Shown piece by piece: positions 8,741 through 17,953 of a stretch of 43,946 bases of DNA (position 1 is its first letter; the number at the start of each line of letters is the position of its first letter). Under the pieces are notes generated by a model. That model saw nothing but the letters and a program-made list of their open reading frames with translations, ran no database searches and was not told the DNA's origin. The stretch covers positions 1-43,946 of the forward strand of contig CAJQQR010000107.1 in NCBI GenBank assembly GCA_905480545.1, in the 5' to 3' direction. A program made the translations under genes and the position numbers. The stretch is from an uncultured Pirellulaceae bacterium (GTDB lineage: Bacteria; Planctomycetota; Planctomycetia; Pirellulales; Pirellulaceae).

Positions 8741-9475
8741 TTGTCTGAATCTGAGTTCCTGGATGTGATCGCAGTTGGAGCGCATCCAGACGACGTTGAA
8801 ATTGCATGTGGTGGCACACTGGCAAAACTAGTGAAACAGGGCCATCGTGTTGGGATCATTGACTTAACTGATGGCGAACCAACGCCAAATTCGCCCGGCC
8901 CTCACGTCCGCTTGGAGGAGGCGCGCAGAGCAGCCGAGTGCTTGGGAGTCCACAAACGTATCACACTTGATTTGCCCAATCGAAAGTTGTTTGACAACTA
9001 CGAGTCCAGAACCAAATTGGCAACCGAATTCCGTCGTTATCGCCCTAAAGTAGTCATCGGATTTGGTGACAAGACCCCGATGGCTTCGCCCGATCATTGG
9101 CAGGCAATGCAGATCACCGATGCGGCAGTATTTTACAGCCGACTGACCAAATGGGATGATGATTTTGAGGGAACCTCCCCGCACACCATTTCGGCACAAG
9201 TTTATTTCCGCCTGTCGTTCGAACCGCAAACTTTAGCCGGTTTTGGTAGTAGTTTCATCGTCAATATAGGCAGCACGCTCTCGAAAAAAATGAACTCGAT
9301 TCGTTGCTATGAAACTCAATTCCCCGCGAACAAGCAGCACGTACTAGACAGAGTTGAAGACATGGCGAAATCAGTGGGCATGTCCTGCGGCTACAAAGCA
9401 GGAGAGACGTTTGTCACGACCAGACCGTTGGGAACACGCGATATGATGCAGACGTTGTTGGGCACTCCCGATTAA
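8741..9475 (+). CDS. bshB1: PIG-L family deacetylase, BshB1-like (bacillithiol-type N-acetylglucosaminyl deacetylase)
   Basis: This is a zinc-dependent N-deacetylase of the PIG-L/LmbE family. The start is TTG 8741, because GAGGA (8731-8735) lies 5 nt upstream as a good ribosome site; a second TTG at 8729 overlaps that site and is less likely. The zinc-site motif GAHPDD is at residues 13-18, followed by a GGTLAKLVKQGHRVGI helix-strand pair. A second ligand is expected from SPDH, where the usual HPDH has Ser at its first position but keeps the final His. The C-terminus FIVNIGSTLSKKMNSIRCYE matches the BshB1 pattern that precedes an SQF-like QF. BshB1 deacetylates GlcNAc-malate in bacillithiol synthesis. 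No bshA or bshC is visible here, so the substrate is inferred; the family call is strong. Confidence 0.88.
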   Translation: MSESEFLDVIAVGAHPDDVEIACGGTLAKLVKQGHRVGIIDLTDGEPTPNSPGPHVRLEEARRAAECLGVHKRITLDLPNRKLFDNYESRTKLATEFRRYRPKVVIGFGDKTPMASPDHWQAMQITDAAVFYSRLTKWDDDFEGTSPHTISAQVYFRLSFEPQTLAGFGSSFIVNIGSTLSKKMNSIRCYETQFPANKQHVLDRVEDMAKSVGMSCGYKAGETFVTTRPLGTRDMMQTLLGTPD

Positions 9476-9550
9476 GCTTAAAACAATTTAATGAATTGAA
9501 CTGCAATGGGATTAATCGGGCTCTTCAGAACACATACGTGACGGTCGAAT

Positions 9551-9634
9551 GTTTGACTTAAGCTGCAACCCGAACTCAGTTAAATCGAGACTCGATTTAA
9601 CTGAGTCCACTCCTCTAACTGAGTCAAACTTTTT
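9551..9634 (+). repeat. Nested inverted repeats: 33-bp near-perfect palindrome inside an outer 8-bp pair, followed by T-run
   Basis: The core is a palindrome at 9574-9606: arms ACTCAGTTAAATCGAG and its exact complement, separated by one A. A further copy of TAACTGAGT occurs at 9616-9624 and could compete for the left arm. An outer pair, GTTTGACT (9551-9558) and AGTCAAAC (9622-9629), encloses everything and is followed directly by CTTTTTATC. It lies between the PIG-L and hydrolase genes. It could be a terminator with alternative folds, an operator or an RNA element. Confidence 0.6.
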
Positions 9635-9674
9635 ATCTCATCGACCAGAAGTTTCTTAAATTGGATTTTCATTT

Positions 9675-10439
9675 ATGGACCGACGGAGTACACGCATCCA
9701 AATCGATGGTCAAAAGGGCAAACTAGCCGCGATTCTTGACGAACCGAACTCTCCACCGAAGTCGTTTGGCATTTTTTCACATTGCTTCAGTTGCACCAAG
9801 GATTTGAAAGCAATCGTCAAAATCAGTCGCATTCTTGCATCACGTGGTTATGCCGTTTTAAGATTCGATTTTGCCGGCTTGGGTAACAGCGAAGGAGTCT
9901 TTTCGGATACCAGTTTTTTGGACAATCTTGAAGACATTCGGTCTGTTGTCCGATTTTTGGAACGCGAAATTGCACCGCCAAAATTTTTGATTGGGCACAG
10001 CCTTGGGGGTTCGGCAATGCTCGCAACGGGTATGGAATTCGAATCCGTTGAGGCGATTGCTGTGATCGCATCCCCAAGCGACACATCGCATCTCGCCAAT
10101 ACCATTCACTGTCTAAATCCGGAGGTTGAAAACTCCGGTGAAGGGATGGTGAATACCGGCCTATACGAATACTTGATCAAAAAGTCGACGGTTGATGCAT
10201 TAAGAAGTTACGATCTGCCTTCTAAACTCTCGGCGCTCACAAAAAGGGTCATGGCGTTCCACTCACCTAACGATGCTACGCTGGGGATTGAACACGCCAA
10301 CGCGATCGTTGAGCAAACGGCAGGCCACGCCAGCCTAATCAATTTGGAATCAGCGAACCATTTGCTAACGGACAACCCGAAAGACTGCGAATTGATTGGT
10401 AGTGTTCTATCAGGTTGGCTCGACCGATACGTCTCCTGA
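9675..10439 (+). CDS. Alpha/beta hydrolase (serine hydrolase), standalone relative of the hydrolase-OsmC fusion family
   Basis: This is an alpha/beta-fold hydrolase of 254 residues. The nucleophile elbow GHSLGG puts Ser at 109. The likely acid is Asp200 in HSPNDATLG and the likely base is His229 in SANHLL. The segment VLRFDFAGLGNSEG (about 61-74), the early FSHCFSCTKDL with its oxyanion-hole side, and FLDNLEDI resemble the N-terminal half of the bifunctional hydrolase/OsmC proteins. The stop comes at the end of the hydrolase fold, so no OsmC peroxidase-like domain is present. The ATG at 9675 is the only reasonable start. No signal peptide is seen, so it is probably cytoplasmic. The substrate is unknown. 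The next gene starts about 75 bp downstream. Confidence 0.88.
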   Translation: MDRRSTRIQIDGQKGKLAAILDEPNSPPKSFGIFSHCFSCTKDLKAIVKISRILASRGYAVLRFDFAGLGNSEGVFSDTSFLDNLEDIRSVVRFLEREIAPPKFLIGHSLGGSAMLATGMEFESVEAIAVIASPSDTSHLANTIHCLNPEVENSGEGMVNTGLYEYLIKKSTVDALRSYDLPSKLSALTKRVMAFHSPNDATLGIEHANAIVEQTAGHASLINLESANHLLTDNPKDCELIGSVLSGWLDRYVS

Positions 10440-10514
10440 ATCCGCGTAAAGACTTCGACCAAAACATTCACGGCAGCAAATAAAATAGATCTGCCCCTAT
10501 ATCACTGAGCAGGC

Positions 10515-12431
10515 ATGACAAAAACAATGGATGATGTTTTAAAAATCGGGCCGCGAATCACCGTCCTTCCAATCGTGAATGGAAGCGGTGATTTTGCGTG
10601 GGAGGTCCGGCGGATCATGCTTGAAAACAAGTTCGATTGTCTTGCCGTTCCATTGCCGGAATCATTTCGTCAAGACATCGAGGCCGGAATCGATCGACTT
10701 CCGACGCCGACCATTGTGTTGCAAAAAGACTATACCGGATTCGATTTTTCTCAACCGGAGAAGAGTTGGACGCCAGATTCTGATTCCGACTCTGAGGACG
10801 AAACCCAAACCGGTGAAACCTCTGCCAGCTACGTGCCCGTTGATCCCTGCCAACCGGTCATTGCAGCAATTCGAACCGCGATCGGCGAACGCATGCCCCG
10901 CGTATTTGTGGACATGGAAACTTCGTCATTCGAATCGTACGGGCAAATGATGCCTGATTCTTTTTCGCTTAAACGCGTTGCGATAGAAAAATTTTCGGCA
11001 GCGATTTTACCCGTCATCAGGAAACCAGATCAGCCACAGCGAATTGCAAGAATCAACTACATGGCGTCGCGTCTCAAAGAATTATGCGAAACACATGATT
11101 CAATTCTGTTTATCTGCAATGTCCTCGATTGGCCTTGGATTCGAGACACGTTCAATCAACGTCAAATCAATCCTGAAGAGAATGAGTCCGTTAATGAAAC
11201 GAATCTGTTTAGTGTGGCGAATCAAACGCTCTACTTTCACTTGGGCGAGTTGCCCTACATAACCAGTTTATACGAGAAAGCACGGTCTGAACTCGATAGT
11301 GATCAGTACCTGTCAATCGACGGAATCAAGAACTTGCTTTTGACCGCAAGGGATGCCTATCAATCCGATTTCAAGGGTCGAGCCCGGAAAATCACTCCGC
11401 ACTTGATGGCCACCTGTTTGAAGTATTTACGAAATATCACATTACTAAATCGGCGGTTTACACCCGATTTGCCTGACATCGTTACGGCTGCACAGCAGGT
11501 CTTTGGTGACCAATTTGCACTTCATGTTTTCGAAACCGCCAAGACCTACCGATACGACGAAAATGTCAGTGATCTAACCGAGGTGCGTATGGGCATCGAA
11601 CAAACTGCGTTTCCAGACGGATCCGTCGCCGGGATGACCAACCGTTTGCCGGGTGTTCCCATGACATGGAGGTCCCTTTCGATCAAAAAGAAACCAGATG
11701 AAAAGGAAATCGAAAAGTGGCAACAACAGTGGAATCCATACCAACAGTGCAGTTGGCCGGCGGAAGACGAATTGATTGAAAATTTTCGTCAATCGGTTCT
11801 AGATCGAGCGGAGCAGGTACTTGGCAATGATTTGGCCAAAACTGAGAAATTCACTTCAAGCATTAAAGACGGAATCGACATTCGCGATACGCTTCGCCAT
11901 TGGTACGAAGGCGAAATTTATGTCAAAGTCCTTCCGCCGAATCGGGGTAATCTGGATTGTGCGGTAATGTTGTTCGATAGCCCTGCAGACCCACGCGACT
12001 ACCCTTGGAGGACAACTTGGTATGCAGAGCATGAGAACGAATCCACCCTGGCCTTCTATGCAACGAATTTCGGAGACAATCCGGTCGGCCCCGGAATTTG
12101 TTTAGCAAGCTACGGCGGTGCGTTATTTCTTTTTCCTCCACGTCAGATCCCAGATATCTGGACGGATCCGAGGTTGGATTTTACGGAAACACTAGAAGAA
12201 CGAATCCTTGCTGCCGGATGTCTGCACGCGAAAAGCAAGACGATTGCGTTGTTATCGGCGATCCCTCCCGGGCCTGGATGGCGGCGACTCGCGAAACGTT
12301 TTGGGAAAACCCTCGTTCACTTGCCGATGGGGCAATTCAGTTCGGAAACCATTGCTCAACTCCGCTACGTTCATGTTCTCAACGGGCACCAAGTTCGTAG
12401 TTATGCGGCGAGTTTCATTCGCAAAGCATAG
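10515..12431 (+). CDS. Conserved-looking cytoplasmic protein of unknown function (638 aa)
   Basis: I do not recognise this family with confidence. There is no signal peptide or membrane segment. The N-terminus (ITVLPIVNGSGDFAWEVRR, then FDCLAVPLPESF) reads like a Rossmann-type strand-helix-strand in which a small-molecule or protein partner could sit. An acidic low-complexity linker (PDSDSDSEDETQTGE) follows at about residues 92-108. Later blocks include VFVDMETSSFE (about 136), SILFICNVLDWPWI, a helical middle (residues 250-400), and a C-terminal beta-rich part (CAVMLFDSPADPRDYPWRTTWYAEHE, GPGICLASYGGALFLFPPR, HAKSKTIALLSAIPPGPGW). A distant relation to TraB/ChaN-like or DUF5682-type proteins is conceivable but unproven. 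The ATG at 10515 follows a weak GAGCAGG site. It is followed by the TerB-like gene. Confidence 0.65.
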   Translation: MTKTMDDVLKIGPRITVLPIVNGSGDFAWEVRRIMLENKFDCLAVPLPESFRQDIEAGIDRLPTPTIVLQKDYTGFDFSQPEKSWTPDSDSDSEDETQTGETSASYVPVDPCQPVIAAIRTAIGERMPRVFVDMETSSFESYGQMMPDSFSLKRVAIEKFSAAILPVIRKPDQPQRIARINYMASRLKELCETHDSILFICNVLDWPWIRDTFNQRQINPEENESVNETNLFSVANQTLYFHLGELPYITSLYEKARSELDSDQYLSIDGIKNLLLTARDAYQSDFKGRARKITPHLMATCLKYLRNITLLNRRFTPDLPDIVTAAQQVFGDQFALHVFETAKTYRYDENVSDLTEVRMGIEQTAFPDGSVAGMTNRLPGVPMTWRSLSIKKKPDEKEIEKWQQQWNPYQQCSWPAEDELIENFRQSVLDRAEQVLGNDLAKTEKFTSSIKDGIDIRDTLRHWYEGEIYVKVLPPNRGNLDCAVMLFDSPADPRDYPWRTTWYAEHENESTLAFYATNFGDNPVGPGICLASYGGALFLFPPRQIPDIWTDPRLDFTETLEERILAAGCLHAKSKTIALLSAIPPGPGWRRLAKRFGKTLVHLPMGQFSSETIAQLRYVHVLNGHQVRSYAASFIRKA

Positions 12432-12560
12432 AAGCGAAAGAGTTTCACTTTTTTAGGTTCAAACAGGTTCCCGGCACTGTGCCGCGGCGATCCGCTTTGC
12501 AACGCAGCCAATTCAGATGTAAAATCATGTGGTTCCTCCCCTATTATCGAGATCGATTCT

Positions 12561-12905
12561 GTGCCAAAAGTTGAATTGTTTAATAACCTTGTGTTGCTTG
12601 CATCTGCGGATGGTCAATTCACAGAAGAGGAAGTCACGTTTCTGGCAATGAAAGCCGAAGCGTGGAACATTTCTCCTGACGATGTTGAAACAGCATTGGT
12701 CGGTGCATCAACAGGTGAAGCAGAAATTGTGGTGCCCGAATCGGAAGAAGACAGGGTCGAATTGATCAAAGAAATGATCCGACTGATGGCCGTAGATGGC
12801 AATCTTGCCGAGGTTGAGAAACGGCTCTGCGCAACTGCATCGGCAGCGATGGACTTTACGGCCCTTGAATTCGACGAAATTTTACAATCAGTTTTAGAGC
12901 CGTAA
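12561..12905 (+). CDS. TerB-like / DjlA N-terminal-like helical protein
   Basis: This is a 114-residue all-helical protein beginning at GTG 12561. Two repeats of the TerB-like pattern are visible: LLASADGQFTEEEVTFLAMKAEAWNIS and IRLMAVDGNLAEVEKRLCATASA. Each has the D-G acidic turn thought to bind metal in TerB. TerB was named for tellurite resistance, but most members act as stress-related or membrane-associated scaffolds. There are no other ter genes nearby. It lies 130 bp after the 638-residue protein on the same strand, so a functional link is possible but not shown. Confidence 0.8.
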   Translation: MPKVELFNNLVLLASADGQFTEEEVTFLAMKAEAWNISPDDVETALVGASTGEAEIVVPESEEDRVELIKEMIRLMAVDGNLAEVEKRLCATASAAMDFTALEFDEILQSVLEP

Positions 12906-12983
12906 AAACCAATCGCCCGGTTGTTTTAGACCGACGCGCAGAATCCATCCTTCCGTTTTTTGCCGTTTTTTCGATGGTTCTAA

Positions 12984-13133
12984 AATGAATCCGTCGCCAA
13001 CTTAAGGTACGAAATAACCGATAGCCCGGACGAACTAAAGACGCTGCGCACGGAATTACAAACCGTGCGGGATATGCCACCAGCAGCCCGCATATCATTT
13101 CTGCTTCGACTGGATGTAATTCAACAGCTCTAA
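12984..13133 (+). other. Start-less open frame overlapping the 3' end of the 1546-aa gene (possible gene remnant)
   Basis: After a TAA at 12981, the plus strand stays open for 49 codons to TAA 13131-13133. The tail reads DSPDELKTLRTELQTVRDMP and then PAARISFLLRLDVIQQL, which looks helical and coding-like. It has no usable ATG, GTG or TTG before DSPDEL; an ATG at 12985 is in another frame and stops after six codons. It overlaps the last codons of the minus-strand gene at 13095. It could be a frameshifted remnant or a chance frame. An inverted repeat CGCACGG/CCGTGCG (13047-13053, 13063-13069) lies inside it. Confidence 0.25.
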
Positions 13134-16100
13134 AATCTCGTCTTTCTGAAAGTTATCCAAAAGAGCCTTGGGCATCAGCGACGATGCCGTCTTCTTCATG
13201 GCCTCGATGTCATCACGTAAAATTGTGGTTGGTTTTGGATTTTCTGGATTGGCGATGATCGTAATTTGATTTTGATCTTGAGAAGTAATAATTCCAGAAA
13301 TAGTTAATCCATCAAACGTTTGAATCAAATGGACTTCGTATTTCGGATCAATCTTGTAGGAAGGATCCAAGATCTCGCGAAGCACTGCTACCCGATCATT
13401 TTTTTGCCGCTTAAAGACCTCGGCGAGATCAGGGCCAACAGCCCCTCCTTCCCCATCAAGTTTGTGACATTGGGCACAGGTGCCTTCGTTGAATAGTTTG
13501 GCTCCCACTGCCTCAGAAGCCCCTTTGAAATCTTCCTCCAGCTCAGCCGAAAAATCGTCAATCGCCCATTTCTTGACAAAGCTTCGATTACTGCCGATTG
13601 GATCTTTTGGTGGTGTTGGATTTTTCTGCCAAGCATCGAGGTCTTTCACAACAACCATCACCCCGTTCATACGCTGCCAATGACGTGGAAACGTACAAAC
13701 AAACGGATACTCACCCGGTTCTGTCGGTGCCGTGAATGTCAACGCTTCAGAAGCACGTCCAGGAACCATCGATGTAGCCTGCAAAACCAAATTCGTTTTC
13801 GGCACGTATTGCTTTCCTTTTACACCGTCGGTCGGCCCCAGTTGTCCAGCAAGTTCCGCGACTTCACGAATCGAATCTGGAGCGGTGATTACAAGGTTAT
13901 GCGGCATCAAGTCTTCGTTGATCAATACGACTTGAACGGGACGCCCTGCTTCGACGGCAAAGTAGGGAGTATCGTATCGCATCTCCTCTTCCACCGTATG
14001 AATCCGAACCACACGGACCGCAACGGTCCGCAATCGAGTTCGTAGTTTTTTCGATTCAGTCGCCGGAAATGCCACCAAGAGCTGGCTGGTTAACTCCGCT
14101 GAATCGAGAAAGGCGGTTGTCGTTCGATCCTTTGGCTTTGTTGCCTCTGCCTGCTTCAACAATTCCATTGCCGTTTTTTGAGACGCCGCCGAGCTCCGAA
14201 ATTTAGCCGGAATACCAAGCAAAGCCTTTACCGCGCTGTTCTTCAATGATTTGCTTGCAACAAACCTCGAAATCAAATCGAACGAATCTGATTGATTCGA
14301 TGGAATTGACGCAAGCGTATCGATCGCCGTACGTTTAATTTCGTTAAGTTGCTTGCCTCTGAACTCGAGTTTCTGCCGAAGCGCGGATACGACCGCATCC
14401 CGGTATTCACTTCTCAATCTCGCATCTTTAACAAGCGAAACCGATTTCAAAAAAGCAATTTTCTTGTTCGCATTATCATTAATCTTTTTCTCAACGGCAT
14501 CGCGATTTTTGATCGAGATCAGGGCCGCATAAAGCCCACTCAATTCTGTTAAACCCAAATCTTTATCGACCGACGAAACCAGTTCATCCTCCACTTGCTT
14601 CAAAACTACTACCGGCTGACTGGCCAGAAGTTTTGCAAGTCGAGCCTTCGCCAGCTGACCAGAAGAAGCTGTTTCCGCAAATTCCATCGCGTCTAAAACC
14701 GTTTTTACGAGACTCGCCCCTGTTAGCTTCATGTAAGAATCCAATGCAGCCTGCCGGGCCTTATCTGGCGTGCTTTCTCGCGAAAGCAAACTCATGGAAA
14801 CCATTGCGTAATTCGGATTTTCTGGTTGTGGCTTAATCGCAAGCAACTGAGAATCAGCCAATCGATCTAGCTGAAACCGAATGATTTTTCGTTCTTTGTT
14901 CAGAAAGACAACCGGCTCCGGCGTCGCCAGCATATGATCATGCATTGCATCCATGTCGTTTTTGGGCATCTTCGGATCAGAATCCGTGGCCATTGATTTC
15001 AAATGCATCGCCATCATCCGTTGTTTTGACAATTGAGTAGACAACGTCCGCACCGTTTCCTCCACGGTGTAAGCCATCCACTTATCCATGTCATATTTCA
15101 CGGCATCCAAAGCCAACTCCAACGAGTCCTCGGAGATGATAAAACTGCAGGCTCGAACAGCCTCTAGCCTCACGCGAGGATGCTCGTCGTTTATCGACTT
15201 GCTGATCGAAGCAAGAGGATTCTTCAATTGATCACGCCAAAATGATGCAACTCGGGTTGCCGCAGCACGAACACGAAAGTCAGACGACTCCAAGAGACGC
15301 TGCAACAGAACTTCTTCGACATCATTATGCGATTGGTGCTGCCATAACGCTTCAAGCAACATCCGCTCATAATCAGGCAACGATTTATCAAGCCCTTTAA
15401 CCCATGCTCTGACTCCCGCGATCACGTCTGCAGATTTCCGTTCCGCCAATTCCGTTTTAACTCGATAGCGATTTCGATCTTCGTAGACCGACAGCGAATT
15501 CAAAAGATCCGGAATCGATGCACCCGCAATTTGCGGCGGTGTTACCAGAGGACGCCCCTCGTACGTTACTTTCCAAATTCGGCCGTGCGAATGATCACGA
15601 CTAGGATCACGAAGGTTATGTTGCAGATGACCAATCAGGGCATTGTGCCAATCACAAATATAAAGCGCTCCGTCCGGTCCCATCGTCAAATCGACAGGTC
15701 GAAAATTTCCATCTTCACAAAAGACCAGACGTTCGACCTCACTACCACCGAAACCTGATCCATCATCGTTGATCTTGTGATTTAAAACACTTCTCTCTCC
15801 GATCACGTTGTTCACCAAAAAGTTGTTTTGGAATTCTGGTGGAAAATGTGAACTGGTGATAATTTCACAACCGGAGGAAGGCCTCGTTCGCTTGACAAGG
15901 AATCGCGGGTAATCGCCCTGTTTCTCCAATCGGGCTTTGTTAAGGCGACGATACTGCGAACCACCGGTGTGTTTATCAGGGTGTACCACATTTCCCGAAA
16001 TAGGAGTCGCCCAATAGTTAAAACCTGGTGATGCATCGGCGATAAAATTTTGTCCAAATTTATCAAAGACATGCCCCCACGGATTGGCGAACGCAAATGA

Positions 16101-17735
16101 AACGTGAGCCTCAAATTTTTCGGTACGCGGATCATAACGCCAAATCCCAGCTTCGCTCAAACGAGTCAAGCCATACGGACTTTCAACCTGCGAATACTTA
16201 AAAGTACCCTCTTGGAAATAGAGTCCGCCGGCGGGTCCCCATTCAAACGCGGCGATTCCATGATGCGAATCCGCGGTATCAAATCCAACTAGTTTCCGAA
16301 CTCGTGAGTCAGCAACTTCGTCACCATCGGTATCTTTCAAAAACAATACATCAGGTTGCTGCGCAATAAACGCGCCCCCATAACCAATCTCGAATCCAGT
16401 CGGCTGATGAAGTCCATCGGCAAAGACAACACAATCGTCCATCCTTCCGTCACGGTTTTTATCTTTCAGGATAATGACTTTATCGTCCATTTTGGTTTTG
16501 GGTTTCCAATGTGGATACGACGGCATCGTCGCTACCCAAAGTTGGCCATGCTTATCGAAATTAATCGCAACCGGATTGGCAAGCTCCGGAATTTCCTCCT
16601 CGGTCGCAACAACGGAAATTTTGTAGCCATCGGGTAGCTTAAAAAGCTTCTGCTGCTCATCGGCAGAAAGGTAATCAAGCGATCCTAGTTTTCCACGTTT
16701 TCGATTTGGATCATTGGCCCCGCCCACATTAGTCGTCGGCTCAAAAAATGGGAGCGTATTGGAATCATCAATCGCCGCCGGGACTTCTCTTCCGCCACCA
16801 ATCGCCCAAATTCGAGCGTCACGATTGGCCGTCATTTGATCCAAAATCGCTCGTTCACGCTCCATGACATCGCGATTGTTGTACGTATTCGAACCATCTT
16901 TCCCGGCCAGCCCGCGAGCACCATAAATCGAAAATCCATTAACCGACCGGTATCGATGCCACCAATGAAAGTTTTTGTCAGCAATCTCCTTGCGGATCAA
17001 TCGGTCAAATTCAGGCTCGACCTTTTTGCCCGTGAGTTGTTGAAGGAAAATAGGGGCCAACGCTTTGTAACCTGCTGCATTCAGGTGCGCGCCGTTGAGT
17101 GTCATACGAACATCCGACTTTTCGAAAAGCACTTTGGTCGGATGAAACAGATCGACAAACGCCACCCCTGTTTCCGTGGCGATTCCCTTCATGGCCGACG
17201 TATACATTTCAAGATTTCCATTTTGAATTTCACCATCAGGCAAGTTCTTATCACCCGTATTCTCAAACGCAATTGGCGAAACCAATACCATTCGTGGAGC
17301 GGACTTGCCGTCATACGATTTCTTTTTCGTCTCAGAAATCAACCGTTTCAGATCAGATTTAAATTTGGCGATGCCTTGGTTGCCAGCAAACGACTCATTG
17401 AAGCCGAAGAAAAAGAAAATCACGCTCGCCTTGCTATGGTTCAAATGCACATCCGGGTCGCCAAAGTTCTGTGAGCGCTCTCGCTGAAGCGGTTCATCCC
17501 CAGGAAAACAGAGATTCCTTAACACTAGCTGCTGCGCTGGGTAGGATTGATGAACAAGTGTTTCGAAAAAATTCTGGTGCTGCATTCGCTCGCCCAGAGC
17601 GTTTCCAACGAAACAGACATGGTCGCCCTTTTGAAACTCAAATTGCCCATGTGCCTTGGAGCTATTTGTGCTAAGAAATGCACCAATAAAACATCCCAAA
17701 CTAAGAAGAGTGAAAAACCGTTTTCTGGTAGCCAT
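13095..17735 (-). CDS. Giant secreted SGNH / PVC-type propeller dehydrogenase-like / HEAT / cupredoxin / cytochrome c protein
   Basis: This 1546-residue secreted protein starts at ATG 17735 with signal peptide RFFTLLSLGCFIGAFLS. Domains in order (approximate): SGNH/GDSL-like 30-235, where block I is VGNALGERMQ instead of GDS, with a GFNESFAG block and GAHLNAAGY; PVC-type membrane-bound-dehydrogenase propeller 365-720 (LPDGYKISVVATEEEIPELA, LKDTDGDEVADS, MGPDGALYICDWHN); HEAT-type helices 740-1180; azurin/plastocyanin-like 1235-1365, with a His in MPHNLVI and Cys, His and Met in FVCTFPRHWQRM, as expected for a type I copper site; cytochrome c 1410-1546 with CAQCH (Cys1420, Cys1423, His1424) and a late LMP possible axial Met. 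The copper and haem sites suggest electron transfer from an unknown oxidised substrate. It is convergent with the TerB-like gene. Confidence 0.92.
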   Translation of the reverse strand: MATRKRFFTLLSLGCFIGAFLSTNSSKAHGQFEFQKGDHVCFVGNALGERMQHQNFFETLVHQSYPAQQLVLRNLCFPGDEPLQRERSQNFGDPDVHLNHSKASVIFFFFGFNESFAGNQGIAKFKSDLKRLISETKKKSYDGKSAPRMVLVSPIAFENTGDKNLPDGEIQNGNLEMYTSAMKGIATETGVAFVDLFHPTKVLFEKSDVRMTLNGAHLNAAGYKALAPIFLQQLTGKKVEPEFDRLIRKEIADKNFHWWHRYRSVNGFSIYGARGLAGKDGSNTYNNRDVMERERAILDQMTANRDARIWAIGGGREVPAAIDDSNTLPFFEPTTNVGGANDPNRKRGKLGSLDYLSADEQQKLFKLPDGYKISVVATEEEIPELANPVAINFDKHGQLWVATMPSYPHWKPKTKMDDKVIILKDKNRDGRMDDCVVFADGLHQPTGFEIGYGGAFIAQQPDVLFLKDTDGDEVADSRVRKLVGFDTADSHHGIAAFEWGPAGGLYFQEGTFKYSQVESPYGLTRLSEAGIWRYDPRTEKFEAHVSFAFANPWGHVFDKFGQNFIADASPGFNYWATPISGNVVHPDKHTGGSQYRRLNKARLEKQGDYPRFLVKRTRPSSGCEIITSSHFPPEFQNNFLVNNVIGERSVLNHKINDDGSGFGGSEVERLVFCEDGNFRPVDLTMGPDGALYICDWHNALIGHLQHNLRDPSRDHSHGRIWKVTYEGRPLVTPPQIAGASIPDLLNSLSVYEDRNRYRVKTELAERKSADVIAGVRAWVKGLDKSLPDYERMLLEALWQHQSHNDVEEVLLQRLLESSDFRVRAAATRVASFWRDQLKNPLASISKSINDEHPRVRLEAVRACSFIISEDSLELALDAVKYDMDKWMAYTVEETVRTLSTQLSKQRMMAMHLKSMATDSDPKMPKNDMDAMHDHMLATPEPVVFLNKERKIIRFQLDRLADSQLLAIKPQPENPNYAMVSMSLLSRESTPDKARQAALDSYMKLTGASLVKTVLDAMEFAETASSGQLAKARLAKLLASQPVVVLKQVEDELVSSVDKDLGLTELSGLYAALISIKNRDAVEKKINDNANKKIAFLKSVSLVKDARLRSEYRDAVVSALRQKLEFRGKQLNEIKRTAIDTLASIPSNQSDSFDLISRFVASKSLKNSAVKALLGIPAKFRSSAASQKTAMELLKQAEATKPKDRTTTAFLDSAELTSQLLVAFPATESKKLRTRLRTVAVRVVRIHTVEEEMRYDTPYFAVEAGRPVQVVLINEDLMPHNLVITAPDSIREVAELAGQLGPTDGVKGKQYVPKTNLVLQATSMVPGRASEALTFTAPTEPGEYPFVCTFPRHWQRMNGVMVVVKDLDAWQKNPTPPKDPIGSNRSFVKKWAIDDFSAELEEDFKGASEAVGAKLFNEGTCAQCHKLDGEGGAVGPDLAEVFKRQKNDRVAVLREILDPSYKIDPKYEVHLIQTFDGLTISGIITSQDQNQITIIANPENPKPTTILRDDIEAMKKTASSLMPKALLDNFQKDEILELLNYIQSKQK

Positions 17736-17953
17736 ACTTGTCTTCTAATCGCGAATTAAAGTGATTCAAATCGATGGTACTTTGTGATGTTACAAATCCG
17801 ACCGATTCGTACTCTGAAAGCCTTTGCTCGAGTGAAAGTCTATGATGGGTGAGTAAGATGGATGTTGCAAGACGCCGAGGCTTCTCGGGTATAAGATTGG
17901 CCAGAACTTTTGCTGCTTTAAATACGTAAACTTCATTTTATCGAGGCGGTAAC

